A DNA stretch of 64,000 nt, taken from the NCBI GenBank assembly GCA_025174535.1, contig JALBUN010000049.1:186001-250000 (forward strand), read 5' to 3'. The stretch comes from Cantharellus purpuraceus (Eukaryota; Basidiomycota; Agaricomycetes; Cantharellales; Hydnaceae). Positions within the stretch are counted from its first letter, which is position 1, and each line of letters begins with the position of its first letter. Under the pieces are notes generated by a model. It saw nothing but the letters and a program-made list of their open reading frames with translations, did no database searches and was not told the DNA's origin. This document shows, in pieces, positions 1 through 11,284 of the stretch. The position numbers were made by a program, and so were the translations under genes.

Positions 1-52
1 TATATGATCACGATACTAGATTAATATATTAAATTTACTTAGACATCAGTGG

Positions 53-487
53 ATGTTTGTGACTGATACAGTCGACGCAGTGTATCGTCCAGATGTGTGG
101 TTTCCGGAAGCCTTACTGGACCAGCTAGCGGACATCATATCCGATCTGCCGGCATCTAACCATCGAGTATGTGCTCATCCTCGACGTTTATCATACCGTT
201 AACGTGTCTATGCTGTACAGGATTCAAAGGCGATTGACATCCAACCTACACCCAGGGGATCCCAGGGGAAGCTTGATAGTGCGATTTCATATCATGAGAA
301 CCCCGCTGTACCAATGCGACGACCTCTACTCTCTCAAGTGCAGCAGATTGGGAGTATACATGATTTAGTGCCGTTCTTCTCACATGTGAGCATTGCATCA
401 TACGAGGGCGTCTACCACTGCGCTGGTAATATCGACTGGGCAACGGTTGAGGAGGGCTTACTTGCCGAAATGTTTGAGGGTCGATGA
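53..487 (+). CDS. 3' end of an unrecognised gene
   Basis: An open frame runs from about base 50 to a 54-nt GT-AG intron at 167-220 and continues to the TGA at 485-487. The two exons read in one phase and encode about 125 residues, including VWFPEALLDQLADIISDLP in exon 1 and IDWATVEEGLLAEMFEG at the C-terminus. An ATG lies at 53, but an AG sits just before it at 48-49, so this may be a splice acceptor with more exons outside the window; treat the start as unknown. I do not recognise the family and see no signal peptide or membrane segment in the visible part. It is convergent with the EF-hand gene on the other strand, with about 305 bp between the stop codons. Confidence 0.5.
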
Positions 488-792
488 TCGGATGAGGGAC
501 GCTGCTTAGCAATGGTTGCTATCATGATGAGGCCTTTTTATCTCCTTTCTCTCTCCAGGTTCATTCTTCGTTTTCCGCCCTTGGCCTATATGTATCCTAT
601 TTGGCTTCCCTGGATATGTTTCACTTCATAGATACAATACATAACATAGCGACTATACCCACGCAATATGCACAGTGCGAAAAGAGACATGGACGACGCC
701 TAAAAATCGCCCCAATTCCGCCGGAACTTGTACTGATTATATGATGAACGAAGCATGACGGCAGCTCGTGAGCACCACGTTGTCTCAAATCA

Positions 793-2035
793 TCAGCGAA
801 GTTGCGAAGTTGTACACACCTTGTACGGTAAGTTTTTCCTCATCTTGTCTGCCGCCGTCTTGGGACGCTTGTACCCGTCTTCTCCTTGCCCCCACTCAGG
901 TTTAGCCCGGCCCTCTGCTGCTGCATGTCCATACTTAACCTCTGGTGGCTGTTTCTCGGGTGGCGTCTCGCGCATCGGAAGCTTGGGCGAGTGGGAAACC
1001 GGCGGCTCGGGGACGCCAAAGGCTTGTTGATCGTCGTGTGGGTGTGCTGGGGGCGATACCTCGGGTGCCAGAGGCTCGGCACCGGGAATTTGAGGCTCTG
1101 ACTCTGATGGTGGGTGGGCCACCGCATCAGGAGGAGCGGGGTGGTCATGGTCGTGTGCGTTTTGATTCGATGGCGTGTCTTCTGAAAGACCTTGGAATTT
1201 CCGTTCACGAGCGTCTTCTTCAGCCTCGATCTTTTCGTGCAAGGCAAAGTGTTCGAGATCTTCTGGGTGGTTGTATGATTCGTCGGTCTGTGTCTCGGGA
1301 GTCGAGTGGTATATTTCTGTGGAGCATTCAAATAAAGATAAGCGGTCGACAACGAAAGCTGCTGGAACACACCTTCGTGATGTAAGAAGAACTCTAGTGA
1401 AAAGTCAGACGATATTAAACCTACACAATGAAAGCTGACCGCTCTCGATATCGTAGTGATGACCTTCAGCACCCAAGCCCTTAAAATTAGGGAGAGAGTT
1501 TAGCCCTGCCTGCTCAAGTTCCTGCGGGGTGATCTTTCCGTCGCCGTTCTTGTCTACATTACGCAGAACGGTCTCAACGATAGTATCGGCTTTAGCTTGA
1601 TGCGCCTTATCATCTGCAGAAAGCTTTTGAGAGTAAACGTGGTGCACGCCATAAATGGCCTCAATCTCTTCGCGATCCCACTTTCCATCACGGTTTAGAT
1701 CGTGAAGGTGGAAAAAGGCCTTGATGTCGAAGGAATCACTGCAACACCCGTATCAGCATCTCACAACAATGGCCTGAGCAGTGGAATTCCCACATGTGAT
1801 GCTCTGATGCCATCTGTTTCACCTCGGTGAGATACCGGACTTAATATGACAGGAAACATGGAATCTTACGTGTCGTGCTGCATATTGCTCGTTGGTCTCT
1901 CCCCCCTTGCTAACTAGAACAACATAGGTTATTGGGGCGGGGTAAAACAAGTCGGGAGTAAGTCTTACCATGGTCACCATGCGCCCTTGTGCCTTGGACG
2001 GTGGCCAGCAACGAAAGCAGGACAAGGATGTGCAT
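793..2035 (-). CDS. Ssp120/nucleobindin-like secretory EF-hand protein
   Basis: Six exons (2035-1969, 1913-1870, 1813-1794, 1738-1440, 1393-1373, 1316-793) join in consistent phase to give 324 residues. The first 19 residues are a hydrophobic signal peptide (start MHILVLLSLLATVQG), so the protein should enter the secretory pathway. Two canonical EF-hand loops follow: DLNRDGKWDREE and DKNGDGKITPQE. Then come the family hallmarks GAEGHHYDIESEFFLHHE and STPETQTDESYNHPEDLEHF. This order matches the fungal Ssp120 family, related to nucleobindins, which are calcium-binding proteins of the ER-Golgi lumen. The C-terminal 120 residues are Pro/Glu/His-rich and low in complexity. The start was chosen because only this ATG gives a signal peptide in frame with the EF hands. 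The last few residues are less certain, since a further intron could change them. Confidence 0.88.
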
Positions 2036-2328
2036 ATTGCGCCGGGTACGTGACGGAAATTGTGACAGCGTGACAGACGGCTCTCAGCGTCTACTAGGTA
2101 CCGTATGATGCACATTTACGAACAGCTTCTCCTTCATTGCTGTCTTCCAAAGCCAGGTCACCTCCCCACTCCACTTTCTGTCTATAGCTTGTCGCCTTGC
2201 CTTGCATTTCTCAGCTGCATTTAGCTTGACAACTTCTGATTCAATGCATGTACATATGGCTATACATCTTTTCACCCTCTTCACTTTCTCTTGCAAAGTT
2301 CAGCAGGTTACACCATGCGGCACACAGC

Positions 2329-3039
2329 TTAGTCCTGAGGCAGCGTAGCCGCATTAGTGGCGGGAAGTAGTGAGATAACATACGTGAGTGGGTTCCAGCA
2401 TACCTTCAGGCCAATCGACACCCCATTGCTCCTTGGAGACTTTGATGACTCGAGGGGCCTCGGTGGTGTTATCGGACGGTAGAACGACGCCTTGGAGCCT
2501 AGAGGGATTGTTGTTCATAAATTCAATAAAGCGGTCCCATTTCGCTTTCATTTCTTCCTATAAATATGGAAAACAGTATACAGCCAGAGCATACACAAGC
2601 ATGCTTGTCACCTGGCTTGGCTGAGGGTCTCAATATTCACATCAATGACATGCAAACCGTCATAGTAAAAACAATGGAAATGACTGACAATATTAATGGG
2701 TCCCGTCTGTCTGACTGGTTCACCAAAGCGCCAGATCTCCTTGCCGTGCAGCGTAAGGGTGTACGAAAACTGCTTTAGGAGTGTAAAATACGGCTGATCA
2801 ATGGCGCGTTGCCCTTACTGAAGGCAATTAATTGAAAGTGTTCCATTTGGGGGTCTATGATACATCCATTTGATGAGAATTGAAGGAACAATAGTCCCTG
2901 GTCCTCGTATAGGTTGCACAGGCAAGTCTTCGGTAAATGAGGGCCTAGTCATTTGCATGAATATCACGTCTTCTTTGATGGACATTTTTTGGAAGCCAGT
3001 GCCACAATATTTCAGACAATAAACAGTTGTCCGTGTTCT
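2329..3039 (-). pseudogene. Broken hypothetical gene with an in-frame stop
   Basis: Reading the minus strand from a good acceptor (tcctctag at 3040) gives continuous coding-like sequence with segments such as KYCGTGFQKMSIKED and RGPGTIVPSILIKWMYHRPP. A TAA at 2817-2815 then interrupts the frame. The same frame resumes directly with RAIDQPYFTLLKQFSYTL and HGKEIWRFGEPVR. A plausible intron follows, and the next exon (KWDRFIEFMNNNPSRLQG, then EQWGVDWPEGMLEPTH) is in a phase that does not fit the preceding exon. A last intron at 2383-2335 leads to a stop at 2329. No start exon was found upstream. A stop plus a phase break and a missing 5' end suggest a pseudogene; sequence errors or unusual splicing would also explain it. 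The family is not recognised. Confidence 0.5.
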
Positions 3040-4016
3040 CTAGAGGAGGCATGTGATTTATTCCACCATTCCACGTTCATTGTCCACTAGTCTACCTTGC
3101 ACTGTTCATGCGTCACTGCCTGTGCCACATTTGCTCATTGTCATATCCACATCCACTCCGTTTAGCATATATACGTGTCCAGTAGTTTAGATCATTCTTC
3201 ACCTCGCCGATTCTCACCTCCGCACTCGATAGTCACGACAAACAAGTTGCTTAAAATTTTCACACTGACCCTTGCCTCATCCCCGTTTTTTCTTCCTAGT
3301 TCCAGCTTCATGTACTTCGCTTCCACCGGCTTGAGCACGGCAAAAGAGTGCGACGACAACTTCAATAGACTGAGTTTTCGCCCACATCACGCAGGAGCGA
3401 GAGAGAGTTGCAACCAAGGGTTGATACTGTGATAGATCTTGGTACCCATTACCTTGCGACTTCTCTCCATCAATGCAAGGGCCAATTGGGGCTCACCCAC
3501 TACTACTATTGGCAAGGGCAAACCACTCTGGTCGGCCCCTGGCTCACACTTCCTCGTCGTTGCTTGGATATATTTATTAAACCGGGGCTTTGCGACGATA
3601 TCATTTCACCCGTGCCTGTGGATTGGTCCTGGCCAAAATGCCCTTGCGGCAATCACAAATCCAATGTATACAATTCCGGTTGACAATCTAGCAAATGAAA
3701 GTTGCGGCTGTGTTACACGCAGCATTACGAGAATTTCCCTTTCAATGGGATCAGCATTCCTGACGTATGTATGCCGGTTAGATCTTATGGAATTGAGGCT
3801 CTCTAGAACTTGTACGCGACATTATTATTCCTTTGGTCCCTGATCAAGCGAGTTCCGTCTATGAAGTCTTCCCCAAGGTATTTGTTTCTCCTAGATGTCT
3901 CCACGACTCTTGAGGCAGGAAAGAAAGGGAATAGAACCATCAACTACCACATATGCAGAAAAAACAGGTGACATATATGCGCATCTGAGTGACTGCCGCG
4001 AATTACTACAACTGTC
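3040..4016. other. Stretch without a supported gene
   Basis: Several short plus-strand frames exist (for example 3310-3432 and 3439-3843), but none shows splice-linked continuity, a recognisable motif or coding-like composition that I would defend. The region lies between the broken gene and the 3' end of the membrane-protein gene. Confidence 0.4.
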
Positions 4017-5242
4017 CTAGATTTTTGTACTGCTAGACGAACCCTCCCCGGAACGTATAGTTGGATCTGACTGACTTTCCTTCCCTTCGCCGAGCCCCTG
4101 CGATATCAGAGTTATCCATTCACCTGAGTGTGGTGATCTGGTCATAGGATCTGGATCCGAAAAATCCATGTCTAGGTTGGCCGATCTGACATTCAAGACC
4201 TCTTTTCCCCTGCTAGACCCTGGAGGAGGATTGGGAACCGGAAGCAACGAGGACTTCGACGTCTTCTTGTTGAGGATAGGAGATCTGAAGGGTGATAACA
4301 GGCCTGCAGTCGATGGCATGCTGAGTGGTGTCTCGGGAGAGGATACAGTGCCACTAGATGAGAAAATCATGCTAGGCAAAAATGAATCAGCCGCCCCAGT
4401 AACCGGGCTTTCCGGTGTCTCCATCGTGAACCATAGAGCTTTAGCACGGCGCCGTCCTCCATTTCCGATCGTATGAGTAAACGTCATACGTCGGCGACTG
4501 GCCACCCCCATACTGCGCCTCTGTCGTTCGACGATTTCCTCCTGCCAGAGCGCCCACTCACCACTGACGACGAAGATGAATCGTTTCATCATCACATAAA
4601 CGTCTAGGTATAGAAAGTCAGCATGAGCGGATTAACTGGAGGTGTAGAACGAACAAATTTGAAAAATGCAAGCGGGGAGCATGATGAAAAGGTAGACCCA
4701 GTTGAGTGTCTCCAAAGCTGCGAATGCGTGACATATACTAGTCGTAGGTACAGCCTGGATACATTGTGGTGACCGTAGAATACCATCCGTGCTGCGATAT
4801 GATCGGAATAAGACGGTGGTGAAAAATAAATTGCAGAATAAGCTTCCAGGGATATGGTAATAGGCGAAGCGAGTGAAGATTGTGAGAGCTAGAGGGTGTT
4901 GAATTATAACTGAGATGAAACTGAACCCCCATGGTCTCAGCTTGATTCAACGGCGATTCGAACATGCTTCTCACCCAAGGAGAGAGAAAAGCGCTAGAGT
5001 AGCCCACGAAAGTGATGTCAAATAAAAGCCAGCCGCCTGAATAGAAGTTATATGCGCTGAGATTGCTGGAAGGGAGAGTGAGATCCCAGGACTTGGACGA
5101 GCCGAACGGATAACGAACTTGCTAATGAATGAAAGGTAATCCCAGCAAGGATACCTGATCCTAAGAATGAAAGCAAGGAGACCACTAAGGCTCCTAGCCT
5201 TACTGGAAGGCAACAGCAAAAGCCCCGAGACGGATAGAACAT
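4017..5242 (-). CDS. Four-helix integral membrane protein of unknown function
   Basis: Four exons (5242-5119, 5065-4975, 4920-4655, 4603-4017) join in phase to give 355 residues. The N-terminus carries a cysteine cluster and first hydrophobic segment, CCCLPVRLGALVVSLLSF. Three more hydrophobic segments follow: around FYLTSLSWATLALFSLLG, the stretch near IPGSLFCNLFFTTVLF, and WVYLFIMLPACIFQIYVYV. This resembles a family of basidiomycete four-span membrane proteins with the CCCLPVRLG start that I know only as uncharacterised. The last 170 residues are a cytosolic-looking, Ser/Pro-rich tail with basic patches (RQRRSMGVASRRR), probably disordered and possibly phosphorylated. Plasma-membrane or endomembrane location is likely, but the role is unknown. 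Confidence 0.75.
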
Positions 5243-8096
5243 GAGTCACTGTGCTGAAGCTGTGGCATACGCAACTGCAACTGCAACTTGCGAACTAAGC
5301 CAGTGAGTATAGTACACGAACGAAAGGGAGAAGATGGCGACATTCCCTAGAGACGCTGAATCGGCAGTCGCGGGCCGCCTATCTCATCTGAGGGTGTAAT
5401 TCTGCAACTTGATGAGTTCAAAAAAATCTCATAAACTGTCCTGCGAAGAAGCGTCTGGCGACAGCGGTTGCGGTACGTTTGATCAACTGTGGCGGTGAGC
5501 GCCAAACCGACTGATTTTGGGCACTGAGCTTGAAAGATAATCAGAAAGGCATATGCCGAGCTACGAAGAAGCTTTTGTAGGCGAAAGCCGTCCCATATAC
5601 AGCATAGAGTTTCGCACCAGCCTGAGAGAGCGGCTGACCTTATCCAGGATACCCTGAGAGGGCGAGGGTTGTTTCTATACCTACATCACATCCTCCAATG
5701 GTTCTGCGCGTCTGAACGCTCGGAATTAGATCAAGTTGATCATGAACTACCAGAAATTGGCACTGATGCAAGTTCTATGACGGAGAAGGACAGGGTTTCA
5801 TGACAATACAACCTGAGCGTTAGGGACGATCACTAACACGCGAGTAGCATAGACGGGTTTCCACGTAGATCTCAAGAAGTATTCAGTTAAGCACTGGTAT
5901 GCGGGCGGCAGGTGAGCTCCTGGATCAGAACAGCATTCTCCGAGTCGTCGCGGACCCCACAACCGCATAGTGTCCCAAAAATGGCGTAGCTCGAGGAAAC
6001 CATAATGTGCCAACATTTACATTAGGTTCCATTATTGGGTCTTTATTGGTCACTGTGTATGTAAGTATATGACAAACTGGCAAGCCTAGAAGTTGGAGCG
6101 AGGATGGTGGCAAGTCACTCACGTGATGAATTTTCAAACGTCCACAAAGCACACCAATGCAACATTACTTATGGTCAAGAATCAGTATTGTTTTGTATGT
6201 TATAGACATGGCCGCCTTGTTTGTCACTAATGATAGGTGTCTTTTCAATGTCTCTTTTACTCGAATATACGCTAGTCGGCCAGTCCTGTTGAAGATCTTT
6301 CGGAGATGCTCCAACCCAACGGTGGATGACCGAACTCAAGCTACTCTCATATTGATGCATCATTTTATCACCAGCATGCGCATAATCATCACTCACAGTG
6401 ATCCTCTCTCGTAGGATTTTCCTTTGTGCGTGCGGGTCTAGACTTATATTATCTTAGCTTAGCCCAACATGGTTTGTGATCAGTGCCCTTTATGCTACAT
6501 GGAGTACAACCGCACCTCGGTTGTCTCCGCATACATGTTGACCCAGGGAAACCCGAAGCAGACGGAGCAACAGGTGGAGCAACTCAAACTGACCTTTTTT
6601 TACCTTTATAAGCCGAATAGTAGAGACCGGCCCCGGCTAACAATGAAAGAGTTTGTTAACTTCTACACTACTTCACGAGGTGAGTAATCCGCATCTTCTA
6701 GCACGACTTCAAGCCAGGGACCTCTGTTTCGGCACTTACCTGTTTGCTCGAGTAGACACCCCAAGGCTTGCACTCATGCCACGGAGATCTATCTCGACGT
6801 TTGCATAGTACAGTGTGGGCCCCTTGACAAGGCGTGAATCAATCTCACATCAATCTTTAGGCCCAACCTTGTGACAGGTGTTGTGGCGCCAGAGATCTCG
6901 CCATGCTGACTGACCATTCACCTCGAACTGCTGATACTGATCGGTGCTTAGGGGACTCAGTCACCGTCGTAATGGGCAACTGGTGTATTCACGCTGGTTC
7001 ATCAATGGATATGAGTTGGTTTCGTGCGGATCCCGAGATCCGTTTCACTGATGCCTTACGACTGCGAAGTCTAATACCTATATGCAGCACTTCTCGTGGA
7101 CTATACATATTTGACAGCGTTTACCAGCAGGAAAGCATGTACATTTGAAGGACAAGACATTCGGTATGCTCGCGATACCGCCGATCTACACCAGCGTCTG
7201 TATATTGTTCTTCAATGCAAAATATCGATGAATGAAGGAAGTTTGTTTGGCTTTGGACTGTTCTATGGATCACATAATGCTTCTAATGGTGGAGAAGTGG
7301 ATTTGACGTGAGAAATCGTGCAGTTGGTAAAGGTGCACCATTCTTCAACCCATTTGACGCATTCACATTGTATTGCGGCACGTTTCAGTGGGCATACCCG
7401 ACATGAGTATCACTGGCTAGGACTCTTGTCATGACTGCAACGTATCATCTACTAGAGAAGCATCAAACCTGGCTTTCACAAGTGCCGACTCGGCGCCCCA
7501 TGCGCGGCATTACTGAAATAATTCAATCCAATTCAGCCGATCTACAATAGCAACACGTTCCTTGTAAAAGACGTGCAACCGCAGCTTCTCCGCACAGCCC
7601 CTCGTAAGAAGTTATATCCCCCGCACGTATACTAACGGTAGGTATACTACCTGAAGTGGATGCAGTACTGGGGTGCCCCTGGTATGTGTCACATTATTGA
7701 CTTCTAGACGGAAATGAAAAGGGCCCTGATGAGTCGGAATCAACCGCTTACAGCTCCAGCTCACACGGCGTGGCAGGTTACGTATGGTCGACTTCACCTT
7801 GCCGTAGAGTGAGCGTCGATTATTCCCATAAAAAGGGCGTGAAAATGTATTGCAAGGAACCTGAGTACATATCGAGATGCGGGATTTTGCCGTTTGAGTT
7901 CGAGACTTCAGTTCTCGGTATGGCGGTGTGTTCGGATCAGTACGACGGTGCTTATGTAATGCTACTGCTTTGAGTGGGGGGGGAAGGTGACGGGGACTTG
8001 GAAGCGGTACATACAACCTGGCTTCCGTCTTATATGAGACCATGCTTATCACCGTTTGGCAGTTGCTTCGTTTCCCTTTCTCTCAGACCCGCTACC
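5243..8096. other. 2.9-kb stretch without a supported gene
   Basis: The left end probably holds the promoter of the membrane-protein gene. Small frames at 5798-6016 (minus), 6469-6687 (plus, starting MVCDQCPLCYMEY) and 6903-7148 (plus) are open but unlinked by convincing introns and match nothing I recognise. They may be decayed genes. No terminal repeats or transposase motifs were seen. Confidence 0.35.
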
Positions 8097-10447
8097 ATGA
8101 ACTCGTGGACCAGGTTCCCGTATGAGGTCCAGCTGTTGGTCGTCGTCGAGGCCGTCAACGCGCCAAACGCCTTGAATTCGGTTTCCACGCTGCTCGACTT
8201 CCTCCTCTTATCTCGCGATGCGCATGATCAGCTTGTTGGCGCACCTCAACGCGGGATCCCAGCCCACAATGACCTCTTCCTCCGTCTTTTCGAAACTCGC
8301 TTCGATGTAGCTGCTCCAAGGCGGAGGTTTGCCTCCAGAAACGCCATTCTCACAACAGATATATTCGCGGATGCCTTCAAGAAGCGATGCCAGTTTCTCA
8401 GAGACATCAGGAATGGAAGGATGCTACAAAACCTTCAGCATGGCGACATGGAGAGGGATAACCTGGATCAAGTTCTGTGGGAGGTGTATATGATGCTGCT
8501 AGAGGACGATGGCAAGAACATGGCACAGTTAGAGCATGCAGGGATAGAAAAGTGGCTCAGGATAATCATGCTATCCCTGGTGGCCCATGAACTGGATGAC
8601 GATGGATGGCCACAGGAGACCATGACCCTCCAGCTCGCCGCCGCTAGTTTTGCAATTGTCTCCGATAGAGGTGAGCAGCCAGAGATCAGTTCCCCGCATG
8701 GTTTGCCCTGAGGGTGATTCCAGCCAGTGTTCTTCGCGAGGGCCAGGAAGTCACCAGAGAAATTATTGATGCGCTCGAACCTATCCTGCTGGGATGTCAC
8801 CGCGTACGTCTACCACGCTTGTCTCTCCTCGATCTTACATGTATTGTCTCTGTAGTATCCTCACCCATCCATCCCTATTACTTGCCTTTATTCGCATCAC
8901 ATCCACAACGTGCCGTCTGTCCCTCCGAATTCACTTCGCACAATAGCTACCATGCCTGTCTCTGAGCCTTGCGAACTCACATACTTTGGTCACCGCCTCA
9001 CGCTGACCCCACCGACGCTAGCGCCCAGTGTTGTTCTTATAATCACAAACAGGCAAGAACAGGTACCGCTCGTGTATCCTTCAGACCTACCTGCCAATCG
9101 CGCTGAGGCAGATGCCCTGGGATTTCGGGGCGTCACGCAGGAGGAATGGGATGAGTTGAACAAACTTCGACGCTATGCGATTGGGGTGGAGACACCGCGC
9201 GCCGGCAGCACCAACGAGAACTTGGCTTGTCTGGAGAACCCTTGGGTGGGGAGCAAACGCTGGGATCATGTCATCAATCGCATGCTATCTGTAGCCTATC
9301 ACATACAGCATGGCGATCCATTGTTGGCTTCGACTTGGTTTAACACGATGTATACACCCGGCATGTTTTCTGGCTTCTGGCTTGGGCGAATTGTGGTGAG
9401 GGCATATGGTTGTTTTTGGTGCAACACGTTCGAATTTATGTTGGACCCGTGCAGTATCCCGACGTGCGCATGCTTGAACGCATGCAACAAATGCATCCTG
9501 CTCCGCTCTCCGACGTTCGTGATACACTAGAAGATGGCGAGTTGGGTATGTGAGTGAAGCATATTCCTGTGTATCTTGGTCTCCCACCACTCCTAACAAC
9601 CATGCCAGTTATACGAATTTTTTCCAGGCCGTCTTCCGTGAGCATATCACGATGGACACACCAGTCGGACATGGGGAAGAAGATATGGGACACGGTGTTC
9701 AGAACGGATATTTCCCCTCTACGGTTGATCCTAGCATAAACCGACGCATGTTTGAAACTGGGGTACGTCTACGTTCACATACTTGACATAGGATTGAATT
9801 ATATGTCACGCAGACTGAGGTAATTGTCAATGACCCTCGGGAAGACGTACCAGAATGGGCAATCAAACACTATCGGACATGGCAGGAGGGCATGAAATTG
9901 CCAGAATATCCACCTTTGCCTAAGTTGCAAGTTGCCGAGTCGTCAGGAACACCAGGCGACATCGAGATGGATTTTGATGAAGAAGGTATCAGCATAAGCA
10001 TTCCGCATATCGATGTGATCATCACCGGCGAGGTTGGTGACATTCGAAGGTTGGAGTTAATGCAGCTGCCGTTGACATGGATTTTCATGCAGACGGACTA
10101 CAGGCATGGTGTAGCGTTTTGGCCGTATACCTTCTATGGTCGAGTAAGGCAGTTGGATGGGTTGGTCGTCCTAGTCAGAGTTCCGGTGAGACATTTCTTT
10201 GTTCGGTACCGCCAGTACGCGATTCTGATTCGTTTTTCCTCCCTTCCACTTTCCGTACATCATGTAGCAAAATCCCGATCCGAATTCGGGACAAGGGCGT
10301 TGGATATTCTCTGGTAACATGCAGTTGCCGAACACCATTGTAGGCACCTGGCGTACAACAGGATCCGACATACACCATTCCGCAGCATTCCAAGCCCCCT
10401 TCATCATTAGCAAGCTCGGCCCGGGGTTCAATTCTTCTTCTACTTGA
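8097..10447 (+). CDS. Hypothetical F-box-like protein
   Basis: Eight exons (8097-8670, 8724-8803, 8856-9395, 9455-9549, 9609-9762, 9814-10032, 10093-10185, 10268-10447) join in phase to give about 644 residues. The start (RFPYEVQLLVVVEAVNAP) resembles the degenerate F-box helix common at the N-terminus of large agaricomycete families. The C-terminal parts TDYRHGVAFWPYTFYGRVR and GRWIFSGNMQLPNTIVGTWR match the layout I associate with these proteins. If the F-box is real, the protein would recruit targets to an SCF ubiquitin ligase; this is inference and no target domain is evident. The 60-nt intron at 10033-10092 is optional because it is in phase and stop-free. There is no signal peptide or membrane segment. 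Confidence 0.65.
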
Positions 10448-11284
10448 ACACCCAGGTATTGATGTCTGTGACGAATCAGTGCTGAGCCAAAATATGCGAT
10501 GATTAGGTAAAATTTTCCATCCTTCACACATGCCATGACTGACGCGCTTCATTGCTTTGTTTCATGGTCAATTGGTGTACTCATTCCCTTCCTTGTTCTC
10601 GTTAAACAACTACCCACCTCTTCACCCTTCACTGTATCCTCTACTGATGTTTCTTCCGCATTTCGTCTCCAGTGACGATCATTCTTTTGATCAACATTTT
10701 TGCATCGACTACATGACGACATATACTTAATGTGTATGTTAAATGTCTTGAACTTAAACAACAACAGAGGTTTGCACACGAGGACAATTAGATGGGCCAG
10801 TAAAGAAGTCCACGTATGACTGGTGATGCTCGAAGGTCCGTTGAATGAATATTAGGGGTGTCGACATTCTGGGCTACTCCCTCATGGTGCCATCCGGTAC
10901 CTACCTAAACGTCACAGTGGCTTAACAGTACAGTATTGTTGAGGGACGAAGTGCCACCCGGTGATAGTATATGTATATAGTTCGATCTTGAAGTGTAGCA
11001 TTGACTTGACGAGATATGACCATTGTAGGATATTGCCGTGGACACGATGCCGTTTAATGCTCAGTCACGAAGCTTTACTTGAATTTTGGCGAATGTAGAC
11101 ATGTTCAACCTGGGCACTCAAGAAGAACAAACAAGTCTGCAGGAGGATCCGGCAATCACACGCTGCTTAGGTAAGTCGTGAAAAGCAGGCGCGTTACTTT
11201 AGACGTAGTCGACTGCAGCAAGTTGACAAGCATAGCACGGTTGGTTGCCCTCCTCACGCGCGTTCCCATATAATTTCCATTGCC
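10448..11284. other. Intergenic region upstream of the Snu114 gene
   Basis: No supported gene. Minus-strand frames near 10171-10779 are antisense to the preceding gene or lack coding character. The right end should hold the Snu114 promoter. Confidence 0.4.

Noticed and set aside
10171..10552. Two overlapping minus-strand frames of about 120 codons
   Set aside because: They are antisense to the last exons of the F-box-like gene, which match the C-terminal motifs of that family.
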